Below, one piece after another: positions 16,067-24,418 of a DNA stretch of 64,000 nucleotides; the first letter of the stretch is position 1, and each line of letters starts with the position of its first letter. The DNA is from Halorussus salinisoli (GTDB taxonomy: Archaea > Halobacteriota > Halobacteria > Halobacteriales > Haladaptataceae), in the NCBI GenBank assembly GCA_005239435.1, contig SZNP01000005.1:62001-126000 (forward strand), written 5' to 3'. Below the pieces are notes generated by a model. The model saw only the letters and a list, made by a program, of their open reading frames with translations. It searched no databases and had not been told where the DNA came from. Made by a program: the position numbers and the translations under genes.

Positions 16067-17341
16067 TCAGTCCGAGGCCACCGTTTCTGCTGGACTCGCC
16101 TCCGGTTTCCTTCTGACTGGCGGTCGCCACAGGTAGAGCGCGGACCCGCCCACGAGGAAGACTCCGCCGAGCGCAGCCACAGCGACCAGCGGCGAGAAGG
16201 CGTCGGCGACTATTCCGCTTCCGAGCGTCAGCGGAATCCGGAACACGGCGTACACCATCGAGACCGACGAGAGGACGGTCGCGCGCCCGACCGACTCGAC
16301 GTGGTCGTTGAGGTACTGCCCGGCGATGGGTCGTAGAATCGACTGGGACCCTTTCAGCGCGAAGAACATCGGGAAGGCGAGTACGGGAGCGAACGCGGGA
16401 AGGACCAACAGCACGCAAGTCACCATCGGCACGACGAGTACCGCTTTCCGAATCCCGAACGCGGCTTCGAGGTCGCTCGCTCGGTCGCTGGCTACCGCCG
16501 AGACAGCCGTGAAAGCGGCGTAGAGGACGCCGAGCGATGCCGCTTCCGGAACTCCGACCGAGGACAACATCGACCCGACGTTCGATTCGAGGGCATCGAC
16601 CGTAATCGGCTGGATGTACGCGGCGACGGGCATCGTGACGCCGACGAAGAGCGCCATGTACGCGACGAACGACCGGAGCGGCCGAGTAGCCAGCTTTTCG
16701 CGGACGATGGGCACGGCTTCGAGGACGGTGAGACTGTTGTCGTCGGTCTCGCCCTCGTCGGCGTACTGGGCGTTCTTCGGTAGCGAAAGCACGACGACGA
16801 ACGTCAGCAATCGCGTTCCGAGTAGTGCGACGAAGGGGTAGAGCGGGTCGACGACGTAGAGCAGACTCCCGACTATCATCGTCGCGGCCATGACCCACTG
16901 GCCAACTGCACCGCCGCGCCCGCGGACGTGAGTGTACCGCTCTTCGTCGAGGCGCTCTACCAGGATGTCGTACAGCCACGCGTCGGCGCTCCCGGAGACG
17001 AACGTCATCCCGACCGAGAGGAGTCCGAACGCGACGACGAACGCGGGGAAACTCTCCCCGAGAATCATCCCGAGAGCCGAGACGGTGTACAGCACTTGTG
17101 CGACCAGCAGGCTGTTCCGGCGGCCGATGCGGTCGCCGACGTAACCGGTCGGCATCTCTCCGACGACGACGAGCGTCGATTGCACCGCGCCGATGGCTCC
17201 GATTTCGGCGTAACTCAGCCCGTTCGAGAGCAGATAGAGAACGTAGATGGGGTAGACGAACCCGGGATTGCCGATCGCTTTGTAGAGGTAATACTTCAGG
17301 ACGACGCTCGGACTCGAGTTCGCGTTCGTGTCGTTCGACAT
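16067..17341 (-). CDS. MFS transporter
   Basis: This 424-residue membrane protein has about twelve hydrophobic helices. The MFS loop motif between helices 2 and 3 reads GEMPTGYVGDRIGRRNSL. The central loop (about residue 200) is short and acidic. Substrate cannot be told; drug efflux is as likely as metal or nutrient transport. The ATG at 17341 is preferred because the upstream in-frame 19 codons are R/Q-rich. The gene lies convergent to copA and near Ni/Co transport genes, but no link in function is shown. Confidence 0.85.
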   Translation of the reverse strand: MSNDTNANSSPSVVLKYYLYKAIGNPGFVYPIYVLYLLSNGLSYAEIGAIGAVQSTLVVVGEMPTGYVGDRIGRRNSLLVAQVLYTVSALGMILGESFPAFVVAFGLLSVGMTFVSGSADAWLYDILVERLDEERYTHVRGRGGAVGQWVMAATMIVGSLLYVVDPLYPFVALLGTRLLTFVVVLSLPKNAQYADEGETDDNSLTVLEAVPIVREKLATRPLRSFVAYMALFVGVTMPVAAYIQPITVDALESNVGSMLSSVGVPEAASLGVLYAAFTAVSAVASDRASDLEAAFGIRKAVLVVPMVTCVLLVLPAFAPVLAFPMFFALKGSQSILRPIAGQYLNDHVESVGRATVLSSVSMVYAVFRIPLTLGSGIVADAFSPLVAVAALGGVFLVGGSALYLWRPPVRRKPEASPAETVASD

Positions 17342-17541
17342 CGGTATCACTCGGTGATTCTGCGCGGCATTGCGTCGTGAAACGGGACGCCCGCTCACCC
17401 CTAAAGTGTTGCCTGAACGATATTTATGTAGCCGTGCTCTCAGAAGCGAATTTCTGTAGAAATATTTACTACTTTGCGCGCGACGATTCCGTCCGACCCG
17501 AGACAGGAATATTGACTACCGCGGCGACCGAATAGCCGCGC

Positions 17542-17679
17542 ATGACCCTCCTACCTCTCCACGCTGGTCACAGCGGACTGGAACCCGCTCCGATACTCGT
17601 CGGCTTGTTGGTCGGATTCGTCATCTGGAATCTGATCCGACTGGCCGCTCGCGCGAACACAAGCGGCCGCAACGGGTGA
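17542..17679 (+). CDS. 45-aa single-pass membrane protein
   Basis: This small gene encodes a protein that begins MTLLPLHAGHSG and then has one hydrophobic helix (PILVGLLVGFVIWNLI, about residues 18-34) and a basic tail. The two His in HAGH could touch metal. An ATATTGAC box lies about 30 nt upstream of the ATG, in keeping with a leaderless mRNA. It is convergent with the Ni/Co transporter at 17768. The function is unknown, but a subunit role for a neighbouring transporter is possible. Confidence 0.5.
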   Translation: MTLLPLHAGHSGLEPAPILVGLLVGFVIWNLIRLAARANTSGRNG

Positions 17680-17767
17680 CGGCGTCCGTACTCTCGGTTT
17701 CGTCGTTCTAGAGGAACGATATCCTTCACAACGTAAGAACGCCGGAAACATCTCCGATTCTCCCGGG

Positions 17768-18715
17768 TCAGAACAGCCCCGAAATGAACCCGAGACCCAT
17801 GACGATCAACACCGCCGCCGAGAACGCCGGGAGGTAGTCGGTGTACCGTTCGACGCGTTCCTCGTACCGCTGGTAGCCCGCGATGAGCAGGAGCGTGAGC
17901 GTCACGATGCCGACCACGACGGTCAGCGCGTAGACGGTCATCAGCGAGAGGCAGTAGTCCGACCCGGCGCACATGGCTATGATCTCGAACTCCTCCTCGT
18001 GGGCGAATCCGAGGACGAACGCGAACCCGGCGATGCCCCAGAGACCGCGCTCCGCGGCCTCCTCGGCCGACCCGTGGCTGTGCCCGCCGACGAAGGGAAC
18101 CGCCATCTTCAGTTTGCCGAGGAGGCCGCGGTCCGAATCGTGACCGTGGGGGTGGCCGTGCGACTGGCCGTGGCCGTGCGAATGGTCGGGGTCGTGTGAA
18201 TGGCCGTGGTCGTATTCGTTCGAGGTCGCGTATTCGGGCGTATCACCGACGTAATACTGCTGGTCGTGGTCGTCGTGGTCGTGGTTGACGTGGCCGTGCG
18301 AGTGGTCGCGGTCGTGGCCGTGGTCGTGCGACTGGCCGTCGTGACTGTGCGAGTGGTCGTCGTGGGAGTGGCTGTGGCCGTTGACGTACTCTCGGACGCC
18401 GAGTAAGATCAGCAAGATACCGGCCACGACGCCGACTGGCCCACCGATTTGAACGCCGAGGAGTTCGATGGGTTCGTTGACCTGCGTGAGTTCGAAATAC
18501 CGCTTGGCGAAGAAGAACGCGACCACCATGGCGATACTGCTGACGAGGTGACCTACCCCGAGGAGGAAACTCGCCGCGAAACCGTAGAGCCACTTGTTCG
18601 ACTGGTCGAGGGCGTAACTGGCCGCGACGGGCCACCCGTGGCCCGGTTCGATGCCGTGGACCACGCCGAGCGCGACCGCGCCAGCGAACAGTCCGACTGC
18701 GTCACCCGGTATCAT
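17768..18715 (-). CDS. NicO/RcnA-type nickel-cobalt transporter with His-rich loop
   Basis: This 315-residue polytopic protein starts after about 14 residues with LGVVHGIEPGHGWP, the HX5H-type metal motif of the NicO family. Four helices precede a very His/Asp-rich cytoplasmic loop (about residues 118-205) with more than 30 His, and FAHEEEFEI appears in a later helix. Such loops bind Ni2+ or Co2+. The protein may import or export the metal. The ATG at 18715 is preferred over a GTG 27 nt upstream. It is divergent from nikR, with a candidate operator between, so nickel control is likely. Confidence 0.88.
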   Translation of the reverse strand: MIPGDAVGLFAGAVALGVVHGIEPGHGWPVAASYALDQSNKWLYGFAASFLLGVGHLVSSIAMVVAFFFAKRYFELTQVNEPIELLGVQIGGPVGVVAGILLILLGVREYVNGHSHSHDDHSHSHDGQSHDHGHDRDHSHGHVNHDHDDHDQQYYVGDTPEYATSNEYDHGHSHDPDHSHGHGQSHGHPHGHDSDRGLLGKLKMAVPFVGGHSHGSAEEAAERGLWGIAGFAFVLGFAHEEEFEIIAMCAGSDYCLSLMTVYALTVVVGIVTLTLLLIAGYQRYEERVERYTDYLPAFSAAVLIVMGLGFISGLF

Positions 18716-18755
18716 CTCTGTGAGTCGGTACAGAAACGCCACCTAAACAGGTTGT

Positions 18756-18782
18756 TATTACCGAATCGCGGTTCGCGTAATA
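18756..18782. promoter_or_regulatory. candidate NikR operator
   Basis: TATTAC and GTAATA form a perfect 6-bp inverted repeat with a 15-nt spacer. The half-sites resemble the GTGTTAC / GTAACAC type reported for NikR in some bacteria. It lies between the divergent nicO-type gene and nikR. Confidence 0.45.
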
Positions 18783-18936
18783 CTCTCGGGGTGGACTGCT
18801 CGACCGAGTGATTTCAGCCGGTAGCGGTTTCCGTACAGCGAGACGCCGCGGTCCAGCTAGCTTCGACTCGCCCACCCACGTCGTGCCGAGTCTCGAATCC
18901 GAAATATCCAACCAGTGGTACGGAGAACCTTCGGAC

Positions 18937-19332
18937 ATGCGAACGAGTCTCAACGTTCCCGACGACGTACTCGCGGCCTTCGACGAGACGTGGCAGGCCG
19001 AGGGTCTCGACTCTCGCTCTCGCGCCGTCCGGGAGGCCATGCGCGAGTACGTCGAGTCCCACGCCGACCTCGAAGCCGCCGAGGGCGAGGTGATGGCCGT
19101 CCTCGCCTACGACTACGAACACGACGCGGTGGTCCACGACCTCCACGCGATTCAACACGATTTCGGCGAGGTCATCACCGCGACCAATCACGTCCACCGC
19201 GGCGAGTGGTGTCTGGAGACAGCGTTCTGCGAGGGTCCGGCCGAGCAGGTCCGCCAGTTAGTGTATCGGTTGCGAGACTTCGACTCGGTGGCACGCGTGA
19301 CGGTGATGGTTCTCGGAGCGGACCGGAACTGA
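18937..19332 (+). CDS. nikR: nickel-responsive regulator NikR
   Basis: This is a 131-residue NikR. Residues 1-45 form a ribbon-helix-helix DNA-binding domain (RTSLNVPDDVLAAFDE, then SRSRAVREAMREYV). The C-terminal ACT-like domain holds the Ni-binding set: His in HAIQHDF, then HVHRGEWCLE with two His and one Cys in the NikR spacing. The ATG at 18937 has an AAATATCC box about 33 nt upstream; an in-frame extension to 18808 would be basic and unlike the family. It should repress nickel transport genes, and the divergent transporter is the obvious target. Confidence 0.92.
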   Translation: MRTSLNVPDDVLAAFDETWQAEGLDSRSRAVREAMREYVESHADLEAAEGEVMAVLAYDYEHDAVVHDLHAIQHDFGEVITATNHVHRGEWCLETAFCEGPAEQVRQLVYRLRDFDSVARVTVMVLGADRN

Positions 19333-19340
19333 GTGTAAGC

Positions 19341-19359
19341 CGCGGGCCTGCGGCCCGCG
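19341..19359 (+). terminator. GC hairpin after nikR
   Basis: CGCGGGCC and GGCCCGCG pair perfectly (8 bp) around a 3-nt loop, 9 nt after the nikR stop. There is no T-tract, so it may pause, not end, transcription. Confidence 0.4.
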
Positions 19360-19415
19360 ACCACCGGAATACGGTCCTGCTCGCTCGTTCGTGGTTGCAC
19401 CGGTCGCATCGCGGC

Positions 19416-19434
19416 GCGGTGCGCCACGCACCGC
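19416..19434. repeat. small inverted repeat in the convergent gap
   Basis: GCGGTGC and GCACCGC pair around a 5-nt loop. This GC-rich part of the gap has no ORF. Confidence 0.3.
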
Positions 19435-19491
19435 TCGGGTGACAGGCCCCTCGGTCGGTCCGAATTCGGGTCCCGACATCGTTTCGACCCG

Positions 19492-19538
19492 TTTTAGAAA
19501 TAAATACGACCGTACGAGTAATCTCTCTATTTCTAAAA
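19492..19538. terminator. 11-bp inverted repeat between convergent genes
   Basis: TTTTAGAAATA (19492-19502) and TATTTCTAAAA (19528-19538) are perfect inverted copies with a 25-nt spacer. The repeat sits between nikR and the DUF7519 gene, which converge here. It could terminate both transcripts. Confidence 0.4.
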
Positions 19539-19553
19539 GAAACGTATATATTG

Positions 19554-21062
19554 CTACTCTCGCTCGAACAGCACCGCGAAGCACACCACTGCGACCAGCA
19601 GGAGCGCGACGGCGAGTCTGGCCCGCCACGCGGGCGGCGACGACTCGACCGACCCCATGACGAACGCGGTCAGGCCCGCCAGCGCGACTCCGCCGGCGCC
19701 GACCACCAGCGTTCCGACCGCGTGGGCGGCCTCGCCGGCGCGCGTCTCGGCCTCCGGTCCGACCTGCGCGCCGAGTTCGACCGCGTTGGTTCCGAGGTCG
19801 TGGACCACCAGCGCCGCGGCGACTCCGGCGAACACCGCGAGCGCGGACCCGCCGTCCAACGCGACGACCAGCGACGCGACGACTAGCGCGCCGCCGGCCA
19901 CCGCGAAACCGCTGGCCGAGTTGGTCGCGGCCCACGGTGCGACCGCCACCGCGAGGGCGCGCCGGGCGGCCGCGACAGCGAACAGCGTGGCCGCCATCGC
20001 TCCGGATACCGTCGCGGTCAGGCCGACCGACCCGACGGTGGCCGCCACGTCCAACCCCGAAGTCCCGCCGAGCGCGTCGGCGATCCCCGGAAACGCGGCA
20101 GCGAGTAGCGTCGCCACCGCAATCGTCACGAGACCGCCCGTGGCGTGGGCCACCGACCGCGGCGGGTCGCTCCCGGCCCACGCGACGAACAGGGACTGCA
20201 GGACCCGCGCGAGCAGGACGCCGACCAGTCCGGCGACGAGTACGGCGAGCGGGACGTGAAGTACGCCCGAGAGTAGTACCAACTCGATCACGTCGCCGAG
20301 GACCGACAGCAGTTCGAGGAATCCAGCGAACCACCGCGGCCCCCACGAGGTGAGCGCGAGGACGACTTGCAGGCCCAAGACCAGCCAGTAGGCCCGCGGT
20401 AGGTCCTCGACTCGAACGTCGAACCGGTCGAGCGTCGCGGCCCGGAGGTCCCGGTCCTCGGGGAGCCACCGGTCCAAGATTGGCACCGCCCAGTGGACCA
20501 ACTCCGCGAGTAGCAGAATCTCGACCTGTAGCGTAATCAGTCGCGCGAGGGCGTTGGCCGAGGCGACGTCAACGAGACCACTGCCGACGAACTGGAACAG
20601 GGCGACGAACACGCCCGCGGAGATGCCCGCAGCGAGGACGCTCCCGACCGCGAGCACCGTCGCCGAGCGCCAAACTGCCCGGACGGCCGGGCGCTCGACC
20701 CGCGCGTCGAACGAGACGGTCGCGTCGATTGCGGCGGCCGCGACTGCCGCGCCGACCAGCAGGGCGACCGCCTGGCCGCCGAGGAGCGCCACGCCAGCGA
20801 ACGCGGCCACCCCCGCGACGACGCCGACGCTGCCGACCGCCCGGCGCGCGTTCGTCGCCGACTGGGCGGCCCGGACGCCGAGCGCGGCCAGCACCGCCCC
20901 GAAGAGGCTCCCGAGGACGGGTCCGAGACTCCCGTCGGCGACCCCGAGCGCGAGTCCCGCGAGGAGCGCGACCAGCACCGCGACGGTCCCGCTGAACCTC
21001 GTCGCGCGTCGTTCCGGCACGCTCGCGGTCTCGCTTCCGAAGTCGGACTCGACTCGGCTCAT
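19554..21062 (-). CDS. DUF7519-type polytopic membrane protein
   Basis: This 502-residue protein is very hydrophobic with roughly 12-14 helices and many A, V, L and G. No catalytic motif is evident. It is the last gene of an operon with DUF58, DUF7269 and DUF4129 proteins, which is the usual setting of DUF7519. The ATG at 21062 overlaps the DUF58 stop (ATGA). The family name is inferred from the neighbourhood and topology; the function is unknown. Confidence 0.7.
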   Translation of the reverse strand: MSRVESDFGSETASVPERRATRFSGTVAVLVALLAGLALGVADGSLGPVLGSLFGAVLAALGVRAAQSATNARRAVGSVGVVAGVAAFAGVALLGGQAVALLVGAAVAAAAIDATVSFDARVERPAVRAVWRSATVLAVGSVLAAGISAGVFVALFQFVGSGLVDVASANALARLITLQVEILLLAELVHWAVPILDRWLPEDRDLRAATLDRFDVRVEDLPRAYWLVLGLQVVLALTSWGPRWFAGFLELLSVLGDVIELVLLSGVLHVPLAVLVAGLVGVLLARVLQSLFVAWAGSDPPRSVAHATGGLVTIAVATLLAAAFPGIADALGGTSGLDVAATVGSVGLTATVSGAMAATLFAVAAARRALAVAVAPWAATNSASGFAVAGGALVVASLVVALDGGSALAVFAGVAAALVVHDLGTNAVELGAQVGPEAETRAGEAAHAVGTLVVGAGGVALAGLTAFVMGSVESSPPAWRARLAVALLLVAVVCFAVLFERE

Positions 21063-22597
21063 CCGGACCACCTCGCGGTCGCTTTCGAGACCGCGGTCCG
21101 AATCGGCTCGTCGGGCGACCAGTCCACGACCCGAATCCCGCCGCCCCGAACGTCGGCGAGTCGCTGGTCGCGCTCGATTCCTTCTATCGCGCCGCCCGGG
21201 GTGCCACTCCCCGAGACCGCCGGACTCACGACCGTCACGGCGTGGCCGTAGGCCCGGAATCGCTCGGCCACGTCGACCGCGTAGTCGTCGGCCATCGGCG
21301 ACAGGAAGACGACCTGCGCCGCGTCGGGCATCCGCTTGCGGAGCGTCTCGAACCGGGACTCGTGGGCGCGCTTCCGGCGCTTGGTGTCGAAGAAGCCCGC
21401 GCCGTAGTCCCTCGGCGGCGGGGTCGATTCGAGTTCGGCCCGGACGCGGGCGACCTGGTCGTCGCCGCCTCCGGGTTCGAGGTATCGCCCTTCCGGGCCG
21501 AACAGTGCCAGCCCCACCCGGTCGTTGCGCCGGACGAACGCCTCGACCAGTCGCTCGGCGGCGTACGCGCCGAGTTCCACCGCGTCGGGTTCTCCTTCTC
21601 GGCGCGCTACGTGGGCGGGCGTCCGGACGTCCACGACCATCATCACGGTCGCGGCCCGCGTCTCCCGGAAGTCCACCGTGGTCAGTTCCTGGGTCTTGGC
21701 GTACCGCTTCCAGTCGATTCGGCTCATCGGGTCGGCCGACTGGTACTCCCGGGTGGCGTAGAACTCCACGCCCTCGCCGCCGGAGTCGGTCGTGATGTGG
21801 CCCGGGTGTGACGAGGTGTCGGCCGGGAGCGGCACGTCGTCGGCGCGTGTCTCGCAGGTTATCGTCGCCGACTCGTCGATGTGCTCACCCTCATGCTTCA
21901 CCTCGGCCTCGCACTCCAGTCGTCGCTCGACGCTTCCGCTGACGTTCCGGGCGACGAGGCTGGTCGACCCGAACTCGTGGGTGCCTCGCCGCGCTCTGAC
22001 CGAGTAGGAGAACACGGCTCGCTCGCCGGGACGGAGGCTGGTGCAGTGACGCGGCGACCCCGAGACGACGCCGAGTCGCTCGGGCACCCCGTCAACGACT
22101 CGGAGGTCGGGAATCGGCTCGTCGCCCTCGTTTCGGAGGGTCAGCGTAATCTCCACGCTATCGCTCGGGAGCGGCGACCGGTCGGCAATCTCGCGTTCGA
22201 CCGCGACCGAAACCTCCGGCGGTCGAGTGCCGTACCGGTAGGCCGCGAAGGCGAAGCCGACGACTCCGGCGAGGAATATCGTCGTGTTCTTCGTGAGGAT
22301 GCCGCCTGCGCCCGCGAGCAGGGCGACGGTCGTGCCGGGGTCCCACCGCGGCCCGATTCGAATGGCGGGCGGCCGGTCGTCGTCTACTTGCCCGCCGTCT
22401 TCGGGTTCCGTAGCGTCGTCTTCGCCGCTTTTCTGGTTCCCGTCGCTTCCGTCGGTCGCACTTCCCTCGGTCGCGTCGAAGTCCGACGCCTCCGTTCTCC
22501 ACAGGCCTCTCTTGGCTCCAGCGACTCGGAACGCCGCGAGGTAGACGGTCACGAGCAGACCCAACGTGACCAGGGGAGCGACGAGTCTGACGTTCAT
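21059..22597 (-). CDS. DUF58 domain protein
   Basis: This 512-residue membrane protein has two N-terminal hydrophobic segments (residues about 5-25 and 85-125), an immunoglobulin-like region with VEITLTLRNEGDEPIPDLRV, then the DUF58 signature EYQSADPMSRIDWKRYAKTQELTTVDF. A von Willebrand A-like domain follows with MMVVDVRT and later FLSPMADDY. DUF58 proteins usually work with MoxR AAA ATPases, which is not present here. The acidic linker (about 45-75) is halophile-typical. Overlaps both neighbours by ATGA. Confidence 0.88.
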   Translation of the reverse strand: MNVRLVAPLVTLGLLVTVYLAAFRVAGAKRGLWRTEASDFDATEGSATDGSDGNQKSGEDDATEPEDGGQVDDDRPPAIRIGPRWDPGTTVALLAGAGGILTKNTTIFLAGVVGFAFAAYRYGTRPPEVSVAVEREIADRSPLPSDSVEITLTLRNEGDEPIPDLRVVDGVPERLGVVSGSPRHCTSLRPGERAVFSYSVRARRGTHEFGSTSLVARNVSGSVERRLECEAEVKHEGEHIDESATITCETRADDVPLPADTSSHPGHITTDSGGEGVEFYATREYQSADPMSRIDWKRYAKTQELTTVDFRETRAATVMMVVDVRTPAHVARREGEPDAVELGAYAAERLVEAFVRRNDRVGLALFGPEGRYLEPGGGDDQVARVRAELESTPPPRDYGAGFFDTKRRKRAHESRFETLRKRMPDAAQVVFLSPMADDYAVDVAERFRAYGHAVTVVSPAVSGSGTPGGAIEGIERDQRLADVRGGGIRVVDWSPDEPIRTAVSKATARWSG

Positions 22598-23283
22598 CGT
22601 CGGGCCACCTCGGTCTCCGTTCGGTCGCTCTCGCCGCGCTCGCTGGCTTCGACTTCCGCGACGGCGTGGGTCGCCCATCGATCGAAACGCTCGCCGCTGG
22701 CCCAGTCCCGGATGCGGGTCCGGAGCGGCGCGAGGTGTCGGCCGCCGAGGAAGGCGGCCGCTCGGGGGTCGTCGGTCCACGACCCCGCCGCGATTCCCTC
22801 GGCCGCGGTTTCGGGGTCTACGTGCTCGGCGTCGGCGACCACCGAAACCGCTGTCTCGCGGATTCGTCCCCGGGCGTTTCGGCGTCGGACGTCGACGTCG
22901 TCGGTCTCGCCGGGGTCCACGTCGAGCGCCGAATCGACCGCGCTTCCGGCGGTCCGGTGTTCGTCGTAGTAGGCCCGCTCGGGCGCTCTCGTCGGAGTCC
23001 AACGGTCGAGTCCGTCGGCGTTTCCGTCGCCGTTCGCGTCGGTCGCGCCGGTCGCAGTCTCGCGGAGCGCCCGCGCGCCCAGCAACCCCGCGACGACGCC
23101 GACGAGGAGGATCACCGCGGGCGAACCGACGAGTCCCGACAGCGGCCGGAACACCGCGGCCGGGAACAGCCACGGCAGGAAGGCCACGCCGACCGCGAGT
23201 GCCAACGACGACCCGCCGACGCCTGCCAGCGTTCGGGGCTGTCGAAGGCGTTCGGTCGCTCGGCCGAGCAGTCGCGCAATCAC
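22594..23283 (-). CDS. DUF7269-type membrane protein
   Basis: This 229-residue protein has two hydrophobic segments near the N-terminus (about residues 21-45 and 51-70) and a soluble acidic domain with GIAAGSWTDDPRAAAFLGG. That layout and its place between DUF4129 and DUF58 genes match DUF7269. The start is the GTG at 23283, which overlaps the upstream stop (GTGA). No enzymatic motif is seen. Confidence 0.72.
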   Translation of the reverse strand: MIARLLGRATERLRQPRTLAGVGGSSLALAVGVAFLPWLFPAAVFRPLSGLVGSPAVILLVGVVAGLLGARALRETATGATDANGDGNADGLDRWTPTRAPERAYYDEHRTAGSAVDSALDVDPGETDDVDVRRRNARGRIRETAVSVVADAEHVDPETAAEGIAAGSWTDDPRAAAFLGGRHLAPLRTRIRDWASGERFDRWATHAVAEVEASERGESDRTETEVARR

Positions 23284-24350
23284 TCGTCGTCCCTCCAGTG
23301 GTCCCGAAGTCGGCCGAGCGCCGACCGGGCCGAGTCGGTTCGGTCGTCTCTCGGTAGGTCGCCGTATCTGACCTCGCGGAAGGCGTCGGTGAGTCGCCGG
23401 ACCGCCTCGTCGGGATAGCCTCGCTCGGCCGCGCTCCGGGCGACTTCGCCGGGCGTCCGGGCGTCTCGGTTCCGGACCGGAACCCGGTCGCGCATGGCCT
23501 CCCACGCCTCCTCGACGGAGGGCGGCCCGGCGTCCTCGGTGTCGGCGGTCGCCCCCGACCGATTCCGTCGGTCGCGGTCGTCGCTCCCGCCGCGGCCGAG
23601 ACTCGGCACGCCGACCCTTCCGAGACTGGAGGCGATGCCCGCTCCGGCACCGAGTCCGGCGAGGGCGCGCGGAATCGCGGTGACAGTCACGGCGAGTCCC
23701 TGTGCGCCGATTCGGAGGGCGTCGGCGGCCTCGCGTCCGGCGGCCCCGAGGAGGGTTCCGAAGCTACTCCCGACCTCTCGGGTCAGGCTTGCGGCGTCGT
23801 CGAGCAGTCGGGGGACCGACGCCGAGAGACCGACGACCACTGCCATCGTGCGTGTCGGGACGCTCGCGACCAGTTCGCCGATGGTGGTCCCTCCGACCTC
23901 GACGGTGAACGGGAGCGGTCCGGCGGCCTCGCCGAGTGCGAGCGCGCCGGTCCAGAAGCCGACGATGGCGAAGAACCCGAGGAGCGCGACCGGAACGACG
24001 ACGATGGCGGCGAGCAGGTCGTCACCTCCGCCGGAGTCGGAGTCACTGGCGGCGGTCGTGGTCTCGCTCGTCGCGGTCGTCGTCGTCGATTCTGACGTTT
24101 CTTCGTCCCCACTATCGGTCGAATCGGAGTCGTCGCTGGTCGTGGCGGTCGTCGAAGTCGATTCGGCGGACGTTCGCAGGTCGGCGTCGGTGCCTCCGCC
24201 GTCGCCGGGAGGTGCGTCGGGACCGCCTCCACCGACTCCGACGCCAGCGGGTTGGCTCCCGAATCCGCTGGCGGGCAGGAGGGTGGCGGCGAGGGCGACG
24301 GCGAAGACGCAGAGGGCGGCGAGGGCGGCGCGGCGGCGTTCGTGTACCAC
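23280..24350 (-). CDS. DUF4129 domain protein
   Basis: This 356-residue protein has a signal-like N-terminal helix (ALCVFAVALAATLLPA), a Ser/Thr/Asp-rich extracytoplasmic linker (about 45-100), a second helix (IVVVPVALLGFFAIVGFW) and a long hydrophobic middle. The end, YPDEAVRRLTDAFREVRYGD, matches the DUF4129 tail, often involved in transglutaminase-DUF58 systems. It is the first gene of the operon and has a GTG start about 33 nt after ATATATTT. Confidence 0.8.
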   Translation of the reverse strand: MVHERRRAALAALCVFAVALAATLLPASGFGSQPAGVGVGGGGPDAPPGDGGGTDADLRTSAESTSTTATTSDDSDSTDSGDEETSESTTTTATSETTTAASDSDSGGGDDLLAAIVVVPVALLGFFAIVGFWTGALALGEAAGPLPFTVEVGGTTIGELVASVPTRTMAVVVGLSASVPRLLDDAASLTREVGSSFGTLLGAAGREAADALRIGAQGLAVTVTAIPRALAGLGAGAGIASSLGRVGVPSLGRGGSDDRDRRNRSGATADTEDAGPPSVEEAWEAMRDRVPVRNRDARTPGEVARSAAERGYPDEAVRRLTDAFREVRYGDLPRDDRTDSARSALGRLRDHWRDDE

Positions 24351-24418
24351 GGACGAGAGGAAAGACTTCAGTCAAATATATCTTCCTCTCCGCCATAGCC
24401 CCACTCGGTCCGCCCTCC

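Noticed and set aside
19333..19553. Insertion-sequence remnant in the nikR-DUF7519 gap
   Set aside because: Several inverted repeats exist, but there is no transposase frame and no flanking direct repeat.
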